NCBI RefSeq assembly: GCF_001592745.1
Contig: NZ_LUKD01000005.1
Coordinates: 405,275-469,274, forward strand
Source of the DNA: Bdellovibrio bacteriovorus
GTDB lineage: Bacteria; Bdellovibrionota; Bdellovibrionia; Bdellovibrionales; Bdellovibrionaceae
DNA length: 64,000 nucleotides
Direction: 5' to 3'
Under the pieces are notes generated by a model, which made no database searches, was not told where the DNA came from, and saw only the letters and a program-made list of their open reading frames with translations. Each line of letters begins with the position of its first letter. Position 1 is the stretch's first letter. Below, piece by piece: positions 24,707 to 33,232 of the stretch. Both the position numbers and the translations under genes were made by a program.

Positions 24707-26860
24707 TTAGTTATAGAACTTGCGGTTTGATTTTGCCATGTTCGTTAATGGAACGGATGGTTTCAAACGGCCGGCTTTACGAGTGGATGCGTACATCGCT
24801 AATTGATCGGCGACGTATTGAGTTCCTACGGTGTCTGTGTACTTCAGAAGACCGCCGCGGAATGGAGGGAAGCCTGTTCCCATGATCATCGCAAGGTCGA
24901 CTTCGTGAGGAGTTTCAACGATGCGGTCTTCAACCAAAGCCAAAGAACACTCGTTCACCATTGCAAACACGCCGCGCTCGATGCACTCTTTTGAGTCATA
25001 TGGATTTGTTGGCTGACCCAATCCCAAAGCCGCATAGATGCTTTGGTCGACGTCGCCACGTTTTCCGTCTTCAGAATAGTGATAGAAGCCTTTGCCATTC
25101 TTACGACCCAAACGACCGGATTTTTCAAGAGCTTCCATGCAAGGAGCCATCTCGATGCGCTCACCAAAAGCTTTTTTGAAAATCTTAAGAACCTTGATAC
25201 ACACATCAAGACCGACTTCGTCCATCAACTCAAACGGTCCCATCGGCATACCGAATTCTTTAACGTAAGCCTTATCAACCACTTCAATGCTCATACCTTC
25301 TTGCATTAAGAAAGCCGCTTCAGCCATATACGGAAGAAGAAGACGATTCACTAAAAAACCGGGACCGTCTTTAACCACAACCGGCATTTTTCCCATCTTC
25401 TTAGTCAATTCAAAGATTGTCGCAATAGTTTCATCCGAAGTTTTTTCACCGCGAATAACTTCTACTAAAGGCATTTTGTTCACCGGATTGAAGAAGTGCA
25501 TACCCGCAAAGTACTCGGGACGAGGATGACCCTTAGACATCTCTGTCACTGACAACGAACTTGTATTCGTCGCGATAATCGCATCCGGGCGCATTTGACC
25601 CGCGCACTCACCGATCACTTTTTGTTTAATCCCCATGTCTTCAACAATAGCTTCGACAACAACATCCAGATTTTTAAATCCAGAATAATCCGTTGTCACA
25701 GACACCATGTCCATTTTTTGTTGGTACTGATACTTATCAATGGATTTACGTTTAAGAAGCTTCATCCAAAGATCCGAAGCATGCTTAAGACCTTTACCCA
25801 AAGCATCGGTATTTAAGTCCTTCATACGAACTTGAACACCTTTATCTGCAGCGACGTAAGCGATACCACCACCCATTGTGCCGGCACCAAGAATACCCAT
25901 GCCTTTCACTTCGCGTGGTTTTACATCGACGCCTGGAACACCGTTTTGTTTTTTAACCATTTCGGTCAAATAGAAAACGTGGATCAAGTTTTTAGAAATA
26001 TCTGTAATACCCAATTCACAGAAGCCTTCACGCTCAATGCGCATACCGGCTTCACGGTCACTCATACCGTAAGTTTTTTGAATCACTTCCAAAGCCTTCA
26101 AAGGAGCTGGATAGTGACCCTTTGTCGCCTTTAAAACACCCTCACGAGCTTTTTTGAAAACGATGCCGCGACCCAAAGCGCCCTCAAGAACTTTGTTCAC
26201 CGCACCTTGAGGCTGGAATTTCTTACGACGTTTTTTCGCGCCGTTAGAGATAATTTCTTTCGCCCATTTGACAGCTTGTTCATCCAAAAGATTGGGATGA
26301 ACGACTTTATCAACCAGACCTGACTTCAAAGCTTTTTTAGAGTTCACAGATTTACCAGCTAAGATAATATCCAAAGCCGCCTGCAAACCAATCACGCGAG
26401 GCATACGTTGCGTACCACCAAACCCCGGCAAGATACCCAACTGAATTTCAGGAAGACCAATTTTCGTAGAGGAATCATCAGAAGCGATACGATAATCACA
26501 AGAAAGAATGAATTCACAACCTCCACCCATGCAAGCACCATGGATAGCCGCCATCGTCGGCATTGGAAGATCTTCCACCATATTCATGATGTCCTGACCA
26601 CCCTTCACCGCCGCCTCAAACTGATCTTTCGTCGTCATGCTTTTGATTTCTTCAATATCAGCACCCGCAATAAAAATTTTAGGCTTCGCTGACTTAAAGA
26701 TGACCGCTTTGTAAGAAGACTTCTTAAGCTCTTCAAGAACTTCCTTAAGTCTCATCATAACCGGAGTAGAAAACTTATTAACCTTCTCCCCAACCAAATC
26801 AAAAACAACAACCGCAATCTCACCCTGAGGAACGATCTTAATACTCTCTTGAATAGACAT
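24707..26860 (-). CDS. fadJ: FadJ-type enoyl-CoA hydratase / 3-hydroxyacyl-CoA dehydrogenase
   Basis: A 717-residue bifunctional beta-oxidation enzyme. The N-terminal crotonase domain (1-190) has GADIEEIKSM, GACMGGGCEFILSCDY and GLPEIQLGILPGFGGTQR, with both catalytic Glu. After a linker come the NAD-binding loop GILGAGTMGGGIAYVAA (about 325), NTSSLSVTEM, GMHFFNPVNKMPLVE and MGPFELMDEVGLDV. It works with FadI upstream, so the alpha2beta2 complex seems encoded together. The FadB/FadJ distinction rests on pairing with FadI and is not certain. Confidence 0.93.
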   Translation of the reverse strand: MSIQESIKIVPQGEIAVVVFDLVGEKVNKFSTPVMMRLKEVLEELKKSSYKAVIFKSAKPKIFIAGADIEEIKSMTTKDQFEAAVKGGQDIMNMVEDLPMPTMAAIHGACMGGGCEFILSCDYRIASDDSSTKIGLPEIQLGILPGFGGTQRMPRVIGLQAALDIILAGKSVNSKKALKSGLVDKVVHPNLLDEQAVKWAKEIISNGAKKRRKKFQPQGAVNKVLEGALGRGIVFKKAREGVLKATKGHYPAPLKALEVIQKTYGMSDREAGMRIEREGFCELGITDISKNLIHVFYLTEMVKKQNGVPGVDVKPREVKGMGILGAGTMGGGIAYVAADKGVQVRMKDLNTDALGKGLKHASDLWMKLLKRKSIDKYQYQQKMDMVSVTTDYSGFKNLDVVVEAIVEDMGIKQKVIGECAGQMRPDAIIATNTSSLSVTEMSKGHPRPEYFAGMHFFNPVNKMPLVEVIRGEKTSDETIATIFELTKKMGKMPVVVKDGPGFLVNRLLLPYMAEAAFLMQEGMSIEVVDKAYVKEFGMPMGPFELMDEVGLDVCIKVLKIFKKAFGERIEMAPCMEALEKSGRLGRKNGKGFYHYSEDGKRGDVDQSIYAALGLGQPTNPYDSKECIERGVFAMVNECSLALVEDRIVETPHEVDLAMIMGTGFPPFRGGLLKYTDTVGTQYVADQLAMYASTRKAGRLKPSVPLTNMAKSNRKFYN

Positions 26861-27022
26861 TCTGAAAACTCCTAAGTTGCAAAAACAAAAAAAGAAAATT
26901 TAAAAAATCAAAACTAAAACGCCCCAAAAACCCAGGCCATCGCATCCACCAGAACCAACCGCCGAAGGCCAGAAAACCACAAAAACCGATGCCAGCCCTT
27001 GAAACGAAGAAACGAACACGTT

Positions 27023-27152
27023 CTTTGCCGCGAGCTCTGTGCTGGCCTCTGTACTCAGTGGCGAGTTCCGCAGCAGTAGCCCCAAAGGGGCACGTCCGCG
27101 AGGACTGTCCGAGCCAATGAGAACAGAGGCCAGCACAGAGCTCGCGGCAAAG
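27023..27152. repeat. Long inverted repeat B: 30-bp perfect arms with a structured loop
   Basis: Arms 27023-27052 and 27123-27152 are perfect complements (CTTTGCCGCGAGCTCTGTGC plus ten more bases). The 70-base loop contains GCCCC-AAA-GGGGC (27079-27091) and GTCC-GCGA-GGAC (27094-27105), the second closing a GNRA-type tetraloop. It fills the 305-bp gap between fadI and fadJ and ends 13 bases from the fadI stop codon. The rest of that gap (26861-27022) holds no credible gene. Confidence 0.92.
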
Positions 27153-27165
27153 CACCGAGATCGAC

Positions 27166-28509
27166 CTACCCCTCGTTCTCAAGAACCATCGATCCGCCTT
27201 GGCCTCCACCAATACAAAGTGTCGCCAAGCCAAACTGAACGTTTCTGCGTTTCATCTCTTTTGCCAAAGTGAGAACGATACGAGTTCCTGTCGCTCCTAC
27301 GGGGTGACCGAAAGCAATCGCGCCGCCGTTCACATTCAAGATGTCATCACGGATTTCACCGACTTTGGAAGTTAAGCCTAATTTTTCTTGGGCAAATTTG
27401 TCAGAATCCATAGCTTTTTGGCAGGCCATGACTTGGGCTGCAAACGCTTCGTTCAACTCAACAAGTCCCATGTCTTTCATTGAAAGACCCGCGCGCTTCA
27501 ACGCCAACGGTGAAGAGTACGCAGGGCCTAATCCCATGCGCTCAGGTTCCAGACCGGCAAAGCCGTAGGAACGGATTGTTGCCAGTGGCTTGTAACCCAA
27601 AGAGTCCGCTTTTTCACGAGACATCATCAACACCATCGCGGCGCCATCTGTGATCGGGCATGAGTTCCCCGCCGTAATAGAACCTGTCGCTTTATCAAAG
27701 AAAGGTTTCAATTTCGCCAAAGCTTCGATCGTTTGAGATTCACGAGGACCGATGTCGTCAGAGACAACTTCTTTGTATTCAGGAGACAGATACACCGGAG
27801 TGATCTCTTCCTTCATACGTCCCTCTTTCATCGCTTGTGCCGCTCTTAAGTGCGAGCGAAGAGCAAATTGATCTTGCATATCGCGAGATAAGCCCCACTC
27901 TTTTGCTAAGATCTCGGCCGTTTGTCCCATGTTGATGCCGACGAAAGGATCTGTTAGACCCAACATCACAGAGATTTGCGGGAAGTGTTCGTCACGCATA
28001 TTTCCTTGCAACAAAGCTTTGATCTGATTCATGTCTGCTTTGAAAAGCTTCCACAACAAAGGCAAAGCTTGCTTCGGACCTTTTGCCGCAAAAAGACCGT
28101 CGTAGATATCTTGGAATTTTTTAGGAAGAAGCGTCGGCATTTGCGACATGCTTTCCGTACCACCGGCAAGAACAACATCCATCGTTCCGGATTTAATTTT
28201 TTCGTAACCGTTAGAGATAGACTCTAAAGCGGAAGCACAGTTTCTATGCACTGTGTACGCGGAGGTCTTTAAAGGAATGCCTGAATTCAAAGCAACAACG
28301 CGAGAAATGTTTACGGCATCAGGAGGATTTCCGGTGTTGCCGATAATCACTTCGTCAACACTGTTCACATCAAGATTAGTTTTTGCGATGAGTTGTTTTA
28401 AGGCAGTTTTTCCAAGTTCTGCCGGATGAACTTTCTTAAGTTTTGTCCCTGCTTTTGCGAACGGTGTACGAACACCTTCAACAAGAACCACATCACGTGG
28501 TGATTTCAT
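27166..28509 (-). CDS. fadI: Acetyl-CoA acyltransferase (FadI-type thiolase)
   Basis: A 447-residue thiolase cleaving 3-ketoacyl-CoA with CoA. The nucleophile is Cys91 in HRNCASALES; the general bases are His402 (FGHPVGATG) and Cys432 (LCIGGGQG); NEAFAAQ is also conserved. Length and the GTKLKKVHPAELGKTAL start fit FadI more than FadA. It is the first gene of fadI-fadJ. AAGGAG lies about 5 bases before the ATG. Confidence 0.93.
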   Translation of the reverse strand: MKSPRDVVLVEGVRTPFAKAGTKLKKVHPAELGKTALKQLIAKTNLDVNSVDEVIIGNTGNPPDAVNISRVVALNSGIPLKTSAYTVHRNCASALESISNGYEKIKSGTMDVVLAGGTESMSQMPTLLPKKFQDIYDGLFAAKGPKQALPLLWKLFKADMNQIKALLQGNMRDEHFPQISVMLGLTDPFVGINMGQTAEILAKEWGLSRDMQDQFALRSHLRAAQAMKEGRMKEEITPVYLSPEYKEVVSDDIGPRESQTIEALAKLKPFFDKATGSITAGNSCPITDGAAMVLMMSREKADSLGYKPLATIRSYGFAGLEPERMGLGPAYSSPLALKRAGLSMKDMGLVELNEAFAAQVMACQKAMDSDKFAQEKLGLTSKVGEIRDDILNVNGGAIAFGHPVGATGTRIVLTLAKEMKRRNVQFGLATLCIGGGQGGSMVLENEG

Positions 28510-28698
28510 GCAATTCTCCTTAATTGGTATAAGCCATTAAAATCATATGTCTTTTCGGTTGTTCCACCAAATATAAATAGCAACAAAATGAGGCAGATCT
28601 GGACCTGACGCACCGCGCCCCTTAGCTTGAAGAACGCGAAAGCCTTGTCCAGCTTGAAGAAGAACCTAAAAAATAGAAGCAGAACTCTAGAAATGAGG

Positions 28699-28720
28699 AA
28701 GGGTCACCTAGACCCTTTTT
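28699..28720 (+). terminator. Orphan plus-strand terminator
   Basis: AAGGGTC and GACCCTT pair around ACCTA and are followed by TTT, forming a textbook plus-strand terminator. No plus-strand gene lies upstream, since fadI starts at 28509 on the other strand. It may end an unannotated small RNA within 28510-28700. Confidence 0.55.
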
Positions 28721-28724
28721 AAAG

Positions 28725-28749
28725 AAGCCTCATCGGAATCGCGAGGCTT
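28725..28749 (-). terminator. Terminator for the exported-protein gene
   Basis: On the minus strand AAGCCTC and GAGGCTT pair around an 11-base loop and are followed by CTTT. It lies 18 bases past the stop codon at 28767. Confidence 0.6.
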
Positions 28750-28766
28750 TATACAAAACAAATCAG

Positions 28767-29432
28767 CTAATCGCGGATTACGGGCTTTAAGAAAAACACA
28801 CTCTGCCAAAATAGACGTGTGTGTTCGTAGTTCATGGCCCTGAAGTCTTCTTTTGAAAAAATCGAAGATACAAAAAAACGAGTCAGATCACTTTGAAAAC
28901 CTGTCGAAATCGGGTCAATGGCAGAGTAAACGATCTCATGCAGGACGAGGGCGACTTTATTGACGTCATCCAGACGATGCCACATCTTGCGATCGATACG
29001 AATCGCGTTCACCCGACGTTCGGCAAATTGCACGAGCGGATAGCCCTTCCAATGACCATCAACGAAATTATCATCTGTGGTTAACACCAAGGGGCCCTCG
29101 ACCAATTCCCACTGCAGGCGACGAGCGGTATTATATAAATGCATCATCACTTCTGGAGAAAACTGATTCAGGTCGATGAGTTTTCGATAAATCTTTTCGC
29201 GAGGAAAAGACGCCGGAAACAGACGGAAGACGGCTTCTTTTTTCAGTCCTAATACGAAAGTTGTTTTTGAAGGTAGGGAGGCATCATAAGGCGAGCGCTC
29301 CAACAGATCCAGAAGATAGGCTTTTTCACCAACGACAATCCCCTTTCCGCCATTGCTTTCTCGATTTTCAAGAGTCCCCGCCGTGGCCACGAAAGAAAAC
29401 ATCAATATGAAAAAGAAACCTAAAGTTTTCAT
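28767..29432 (-). CDS. Exported protein with an HExxY motif
   Basis: A 221-residue protein with a signal peptide (about residues 1-19). The helix KVALVLHEIVYSA (His165, Glu166) looks like the first half of a zinc-protease motif, but the second His is Tyr/Ser, so it is degenerate or a different site. GGKGIVVGEKAYLLDLLE near the N-terminus is unrecognised. AGGGAG lies 7 bases before the ATG. It follows the TIGR02147-type regulator by 10 bp, so it is probably controlled by or works with it. Confidence 0.65.
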   Translation of the reverse strand: MKTLGFFFILMFSFVATAGTLENRESNGGKGIVVGEKAYLLDLLERSPYDASLPSKTTFVLGLKKEAVFRLFPASFPREKIYRKLIDLNQFSPEVMMHLYNTARRLQWELVEGPLVLTTDDNFVDGHWKGYPLVQFAERRVNAIRIDRKMWHRLDDVNKVALVLHEIVYSAIDPISTGFQSDLTRFFVSSIFSKEDFRAMNYEHTRLFWQSVFFLKPVIRD

Positions 29433-29442
29433 CAGTAGCTCC

Positions 29443-30243
29443 CTAAGTTTTGTTAATGAGCGGGTAAAGTGAAATGCTCAGTTGGTAAATCTGATCTTTC
29501 TCGTCGCAGTCATCCAGAAATTGCCCCAGTTTACGACGGAATTGTTTGATCATTTTTTTGGCTTCAAGAAGTTTTTTTGCACTGGTTGCCATCATCATCG
29601 ATGACTGATCTCTCTCTTCAAGAGTGAACTTTTCTAAGGCGCTATGCGCCCGAATTAAAATTTCGGATTGCATTTTTCGATGAGCTTCCGACGCGCGAGT
29701 TTCGCTTAAAATGTCGGTACTGAAACCCTCGGAAGTGTCGAACCAGCGACCCTTTTCGTCGATCTCTAAAAGCCCCACACGCATCAGTCGATCGCGACAC
29801 TCGGCCGCTTGTTTTTCACTAATCCCCACGGTCTTTGCGACCCATTTAAGATCCGGCTCAAAGGACTTCAGCTTCATCAACTCAAGAACTTGGTAATGAG
29901 TGATGTCTGAAATTATTTTGAAAGAATCTTCGGAGATCTGCTTGTAAGGAACAATTTTCTTCGGCGTTACCGGAAGAGCTTTACGACGATATTTATTTGC
30001 CTCTACTACTTTATAGCGATCAATTTCTTCGGCGCTCAGTCGCAGTTTTTTGCCGATACGCTCTACCAACTCGGGATGCACCGGGCGTTCATTGCGCAAG
30101 ATCTTAGATAAACGCGAGTTGTCGACATCAATAAACAAAGCAAAAGAGCGAAGGGAATATCGAGGATTCACCTTCTTCTTGGCGTCAAAAGTGAACCGCA
30201 GAAATTCAACGAAATCTTGCTTTTGCTTCACATCATTAGTCAT
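29443..30243 (-). CDS. TIGR02147 / DUF4423 family regulator
   Basis: A 266-residue predicted DNA-binding protein. The N-terminal helix-turn-helix reads NPRYSLRSFALFIDVDNSRLSKIL, typical of this family, which is abundant in Fibrobacteres and Bdellovibrio. A second winged-helix-like part carries WVAKTVGISEKQAAECRDRLMRVG, and the C-terminal DUF4423 region ends FLDDCDEKDQIYQLSISLYPL. I chose the ATG at 30243, which puts the HTH at the usual distance from the start; TTG at 30267 is an alternative. A perfect 19-bp palindrome lies about 40 bases upstream and may be its own operator. Confidence 0.85.
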   Translation of the reverse strand: MTNDVKQKQDFVEFLRFTFDAKKKVNPRYSLRSFALFIDVDNSRLSKILRNERPVHPELVERIGKKLRLSAEEIDRYKVVEANKYRRKALPVTPKKIVPYKQISEDSFKIISDITHYQVLELMKLKSFEPDLKWVAKTVGISEKQAAECRDRLMRVGLLEIDEKGRWFDTSEGFSTDILSETRASEAHRKMQSEILIRAHSALEKFTLEERDQSSMMMATSAKKLLEAKKMIKQFRRKLGQFLDDCDEKDQIYQLSISLYPLINKT

Positions 30244-30283
30244 GCGGGCAATCAACCGTGCGTACAAGCACTTGTCAATAAGC

Positions 30284-30302
30284 GGGTACGTTTAACGTAC
30301 CC
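30284..30302. promoter_or_regulatory. Perfect 19-bp palindrome upstream of the TIGR02147-type gene
   Basis: GGGTACGTT-T-AACGTACCC has 9-bp perfect arms around one base. It sits 41 bases before the regulator's ATG in the gap to the divergent KH gene. Dyad symmetry of this size suits a dimeric regulator; autoregulation is inference. Confidence 0.5.
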
Positions 30303-30433
30303 AAGTTCTAGAACCACAAAGAAATTTCAGGGACAAATGTACTCGAAATCCGCTACAGATCTGCAATCTACGAAAGACTCCCCGGAATTCTCGTTGCTAA
30401 AATGAGGCCTCAACGCTCACAAGGATAGGCATC

Positions 30434-30727
30434 GTGAATTCAAATACCGTCGTACTCAGACGCAGTTCTCCCCTGACCCGCGAAGAAGTTCGCGCTCTTC
30501 TGGAAAGCCTCGTGCAGGCTTTGGTTCCCCAACCTGGAAGCATCCGTGTCAATTACACCCAGGCAGAAAGAACGACGATCTATCACATCGATTGCCCTAA
30601 AGAATGCATTGGGCACCTCATTGGAGCTAAGGGTCGTACCGTCTCGAGTTTACGAACACTTCTCACGGCCATCACCGCGGGACACGGCTTCCGATCGATC
30701 ATTGAAATCCCCTTCTACGAAATATAG
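30434..30727 (+). CDS. KhpA-like KH-domain RNA-binding protein
   Basis: A 97-residue protein with a single type II KH domain. The GxxG loop is in CIGHLIGAKGRTVSSLRTLL (Gly64-Ala-Lys-Gly67), and IRVNYTQAERTTIYHID forms the flanking strands. It resembles KhpA, a small RNA-binding protein of bacteria, although rpsP and trmD are not nearby. The start is GTG at 30434 with AAGGAT about 8 bases upstream. A 7-bp CATGGGG/CCCCATG hairpin follows the stop codon. Confidence 0.85.
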   Translation: MNSNTVVLRRSSPLTREEVRALLESLVQALVPQPGSIRVNYTQAERTTIYHIDCPKECIGHLIGAKGRTVSSLRTLLTAITAGHGFRSIIEIPFYEI

Positions 30728-30904
30728 GAGATTCATGGGGTTTGCCCCATGCGCCAAAGGCTCGATACGTTGACCCTTTCTGCCCCTCTCTGTAGAGTAA
30801 TGGCACTTGTCGCAGGACTTTCCTAACCCCTTGAAATGGGTTGATAAATTCTCCAAAAGAAAGTTCTGCTTAACAGCTAAGCATTGGCAGGAAAGGGAGT
30901 ATCC

Positions 30905-33232
30905 TTGGATACAAAAACAGAAACAAAAGCCGGCATCAGCAACTTAGATCAAGAGGCCCTTCATTATCACCAAATGGGCAAACCAGGAAAAATCGAAGTT
31001 ATTTCTTCGAAACCCTGCATGACAGAAAAAGATCTGTCGCTGGCGTACTCACCAGGCGTGGCGGCTCCTTGTAAAGTCATCGCTAAAGACCCTGCTAAAG
31101 TTTACGACTACACAGCCAAAGGAAACCTTGTCGCGGTCATCTCAAATGGTACGGCCGTTCTGGGCTTGGGAGATATCGGACCTCTTGCAGGAAAACCTGT
31201 GATGGAAGGTAAAGGGATTCTTTTTAAACAGTTTGCGGGTATTGATGTTTTCGATATCGAAGTGGCGACGAAAGATGTGAACGAATTCTGTAATGCGATT
31301 CGCGTGCTTGAGCCTACCTTCGGCGGTATCAACTTGGAAGATATCAAAGCGCCAGAGTGTTTCGAGATTGAAGAGCGCTTGAAAAAAGAAATGAAAATCC
31401 CTGTTTTCCACGACGACCAACATGGAACGGCGATTGTCTCCGGTGCGGCTCTTCTGAATGCCTGTGAAATCACGGGTCGTAAAATGCAAGACATCCGCAT
31501 CGTCGTGAACGGCGCAGGGGCTTCTGCAAATTCGTGTGCGAAGATCTTTATAGCGCTGGGTGCTCGCCGTGAAAACATCATCATGTGTGACTCTCAAGGT
31601 GTCATCTATAAAGGCCGTACAAACGGCATGAACAAATACAAAGAGTTCTTTGCTTCTGAAACTGAAGCGCGCACACTCAGTGAAGCCTTAAGAGGCGCGG
31701 ACGTTTTCGTCGGCCTTTCGGTTGCGGGCGCTTTAACGCCGGAAATGCTGAAAGATATGGCCAAAGATCCTATCATCTTTGCCATGGCAAACCCTGAGCC
31801 CGAAATCACTCCTGACAAAGCCCGTGCAGCTCGTCCGGATGCCATCATTGCCACAGGCCGCTCTGACTATCCAAACCAAGTGAACAACGTTCTTGGCTTC
31901 CCGTCTATTTTCCGTGGTGCCCTGGACACACGTTCGACACAAATCAATGAAGAGATGAAACTCGCGGCGGTTCAAGCCTTGGCGAAGTTGGCGCGTGAAG
32001 ACGTTCCAGACAATGTCTCTGCGACCTACGGTGGTAAGAGCTTTAAATTTGGCCGTGAATACTTAATTCCAAAACCTTTCGACACGCGCGTGTTATTGTG
32101 GGTTGCTCCGCAAGTAGCAAAAGCCGCGATGGACACTGGCGTTGCCACAAGAAACATTGAAGATTGGGATGCTTACCGCAACTCTCTAGAAGCTTTGCAA
32201 GGTCCTTCGAAAGTCTTCATCCGTTCTGCGATCAATCGCGTTCACCAAAACTCCGCAGCCGCTGGCGGTGAACTTCCAAAAATCGTATTTCCCGAAGGAA
32301 CAAGTTCTAAAGTCCTTAAGGCCTTGGCGGTTTTGGTTGAAGAAAAAATCTGTCAGCCTATACTTCTTGGTTATCCCGAGCGCGTAAAAGAAAAAATCAA
32401 TGCCTTGGATATTCCGGCATTAAAGAACGTGCCGGTGATTCACCCTTCGAATTATCCGAAATACTACGCTTATGTTGAAAAGCTTTATTCTTTAAGACAG
32501 CGTAAAGGCATCAACTTGCGTGAAGCAGAACGCCTCATGGCTGAACCAAACTACTTCGCGGCGATGATGGTTCACATGGGTGATGCTGACGGTATGGTGA
32601 GTGGCGCATCCATCAACTATGCTGATGCTGTTCGTCCAATTTTGCAAACTATCGGCGTTTATCAAAATGGCGTTCCTGCGGGCTTGAACTTTATTCTTCT
32701 TGAAGACAAGTTCTTGGTTCTTGCTGATACAACAGTGAACTTTAATCCGTCTGCAGAACAATGTGCTCAGATCGCTATTCAAGCGGCGAAGATTGTTGAA
32801 TACTTCGGTATTGAGCCGCGCGTGGCGATGCTCAGCTACTCAAATTTCAGTGGCTCTAGCGGAACACCGAACAAGATGAAACAAGCCGCAGAGATCGTTA
32901 AGAAGCTTCGCCCTGGCATCATGGTGGATGGCGATATGCAAGCCGACACGGCCGTAAATCCAGAGATCATGGAAAGACTTTTCCCATTCTCAGATCTTAA
33001 AGGTGGAGCCAATGTTCTTGTATTCCCGAACCTGGAAGCTTCGAACATCGCCTACAAGTTAATCCAACAAGTAGGTAAAGTCGAAGTGATCGGACCTTTC
33101 CTCACGGGAGTTAGACGTTCAGCAAACGTTCTTCAAAGAACAACGACAGTGGATGGCATCGTGAACTCCGTGGTGTTCACGGCACTGGAAGCTCAGTTTA
33201 TCAAAGAAGTTTTGAAGTCACGTGGTAAGTAA
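30905..33232 (+). CDS. maeB: NADP-type malic enzyme with C-terminal phosphotransacetylase domain
   Basis: Decarboxylates malate to pyruvate. The N-terminal malic enzyme half shows YSPGVAAPC, FHDDQHGTA and VVNGAGASANSCAKIF. From about residue 445 (KIVFPEGTSSKVLKAL) a phosphotransacetylase-like domain follows, as in MaeB, where it is regulatory and binds acetyl-CoA. I chose TTG at 30905 because AAGGGAG lies 5 bases upstream; an in-frame TTG at 30884 lacks a site. It gives 775 residues, normal for MaeB. It overlaps the following transporter gene by 11 bp. Confidence 0.93.
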   Translation: MDTKTETKAGISNLDQEALHYHQMGKPGKIEVISSKPCMTEKDLSLAYSPGVAAPCKVIAKDPAKVYDYTAKGNLVAVISNGTAVLGLGDIGPLAGKPVMEGKGILFKQFAGIDVFDIEVATKDVNEFCNAIRVLEPTFGGINLEDIKAPECFEIEERLKKEMKIPVFHDDQHGTAIVSGAALLNACEITGRKMQDIRIVVNGAGASANSCAKIFIALGARRENIIMCDSQGVIYKGRTNGMNKYKEFFASETEARTLSEALRGADVFVGLSVAGALTPEMLKDMAKDPIIFAMANPEPEITPDKARAARPDAIIATGRSDYPNQVNNVLGFPSIFRGALDTRSTQINEEMKLAAVQALAKLAREDVPDNVSATYGGKSFKFGREYLIPKPFDTRVLLWVAPQVAKAAMDTGVATRNIEDWDAYRNSLEALQGPSKVFIRSAINRVHQNSAAAGGELPKIVFPEGTSSKVLKALAVLVEEKICQPILLGYPERVKEKINALDIPALKNVPVIHPSNYPKYYAYVEKLYSLRQRKGINLREAERLMAEPNYFAAMMVHMGDADGMVSGASINYADAVRPILQTIGVYQNGVPAGLNFILLEDKFLVLADTTVNFNPSAEQCAQIAIQAAKIVEYFGIEPRVAMLSYSNFSGSSGTPNKMKQAAEIVKKLRPGIMVDGDMQADTAVNPEIMERLFPFSDLKGGANVLVFPNLEASNIAYKLIQQVGKVEVIGPFLTGVRRSANVLQRTTTVDGIVNSVVFTALEAQFIKEVLKSRGK

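Noticed and set aside
26838..27233. 131-codon minus-strand frame through the fadI-fadJ gap
   Set aside because: It crosses both arms of the 30-bp inverted repeat and overlaps both flanking genes in another frame. No recognisable protein.
30802..30816. Sigma54-like TGGCAC element before malic enzyme
   Set aside because: TGGCACTTGTCGCA has the GG and GC dinucleotides two bases too close for a sigma54 promoter, and no TTGC follows.
31108..31597. Two antisense frames of about 150 codons in the malic enzyme gene
   Set aside because: Shadows of a well-supported gene (codon bias opens the other frames). No start signals.
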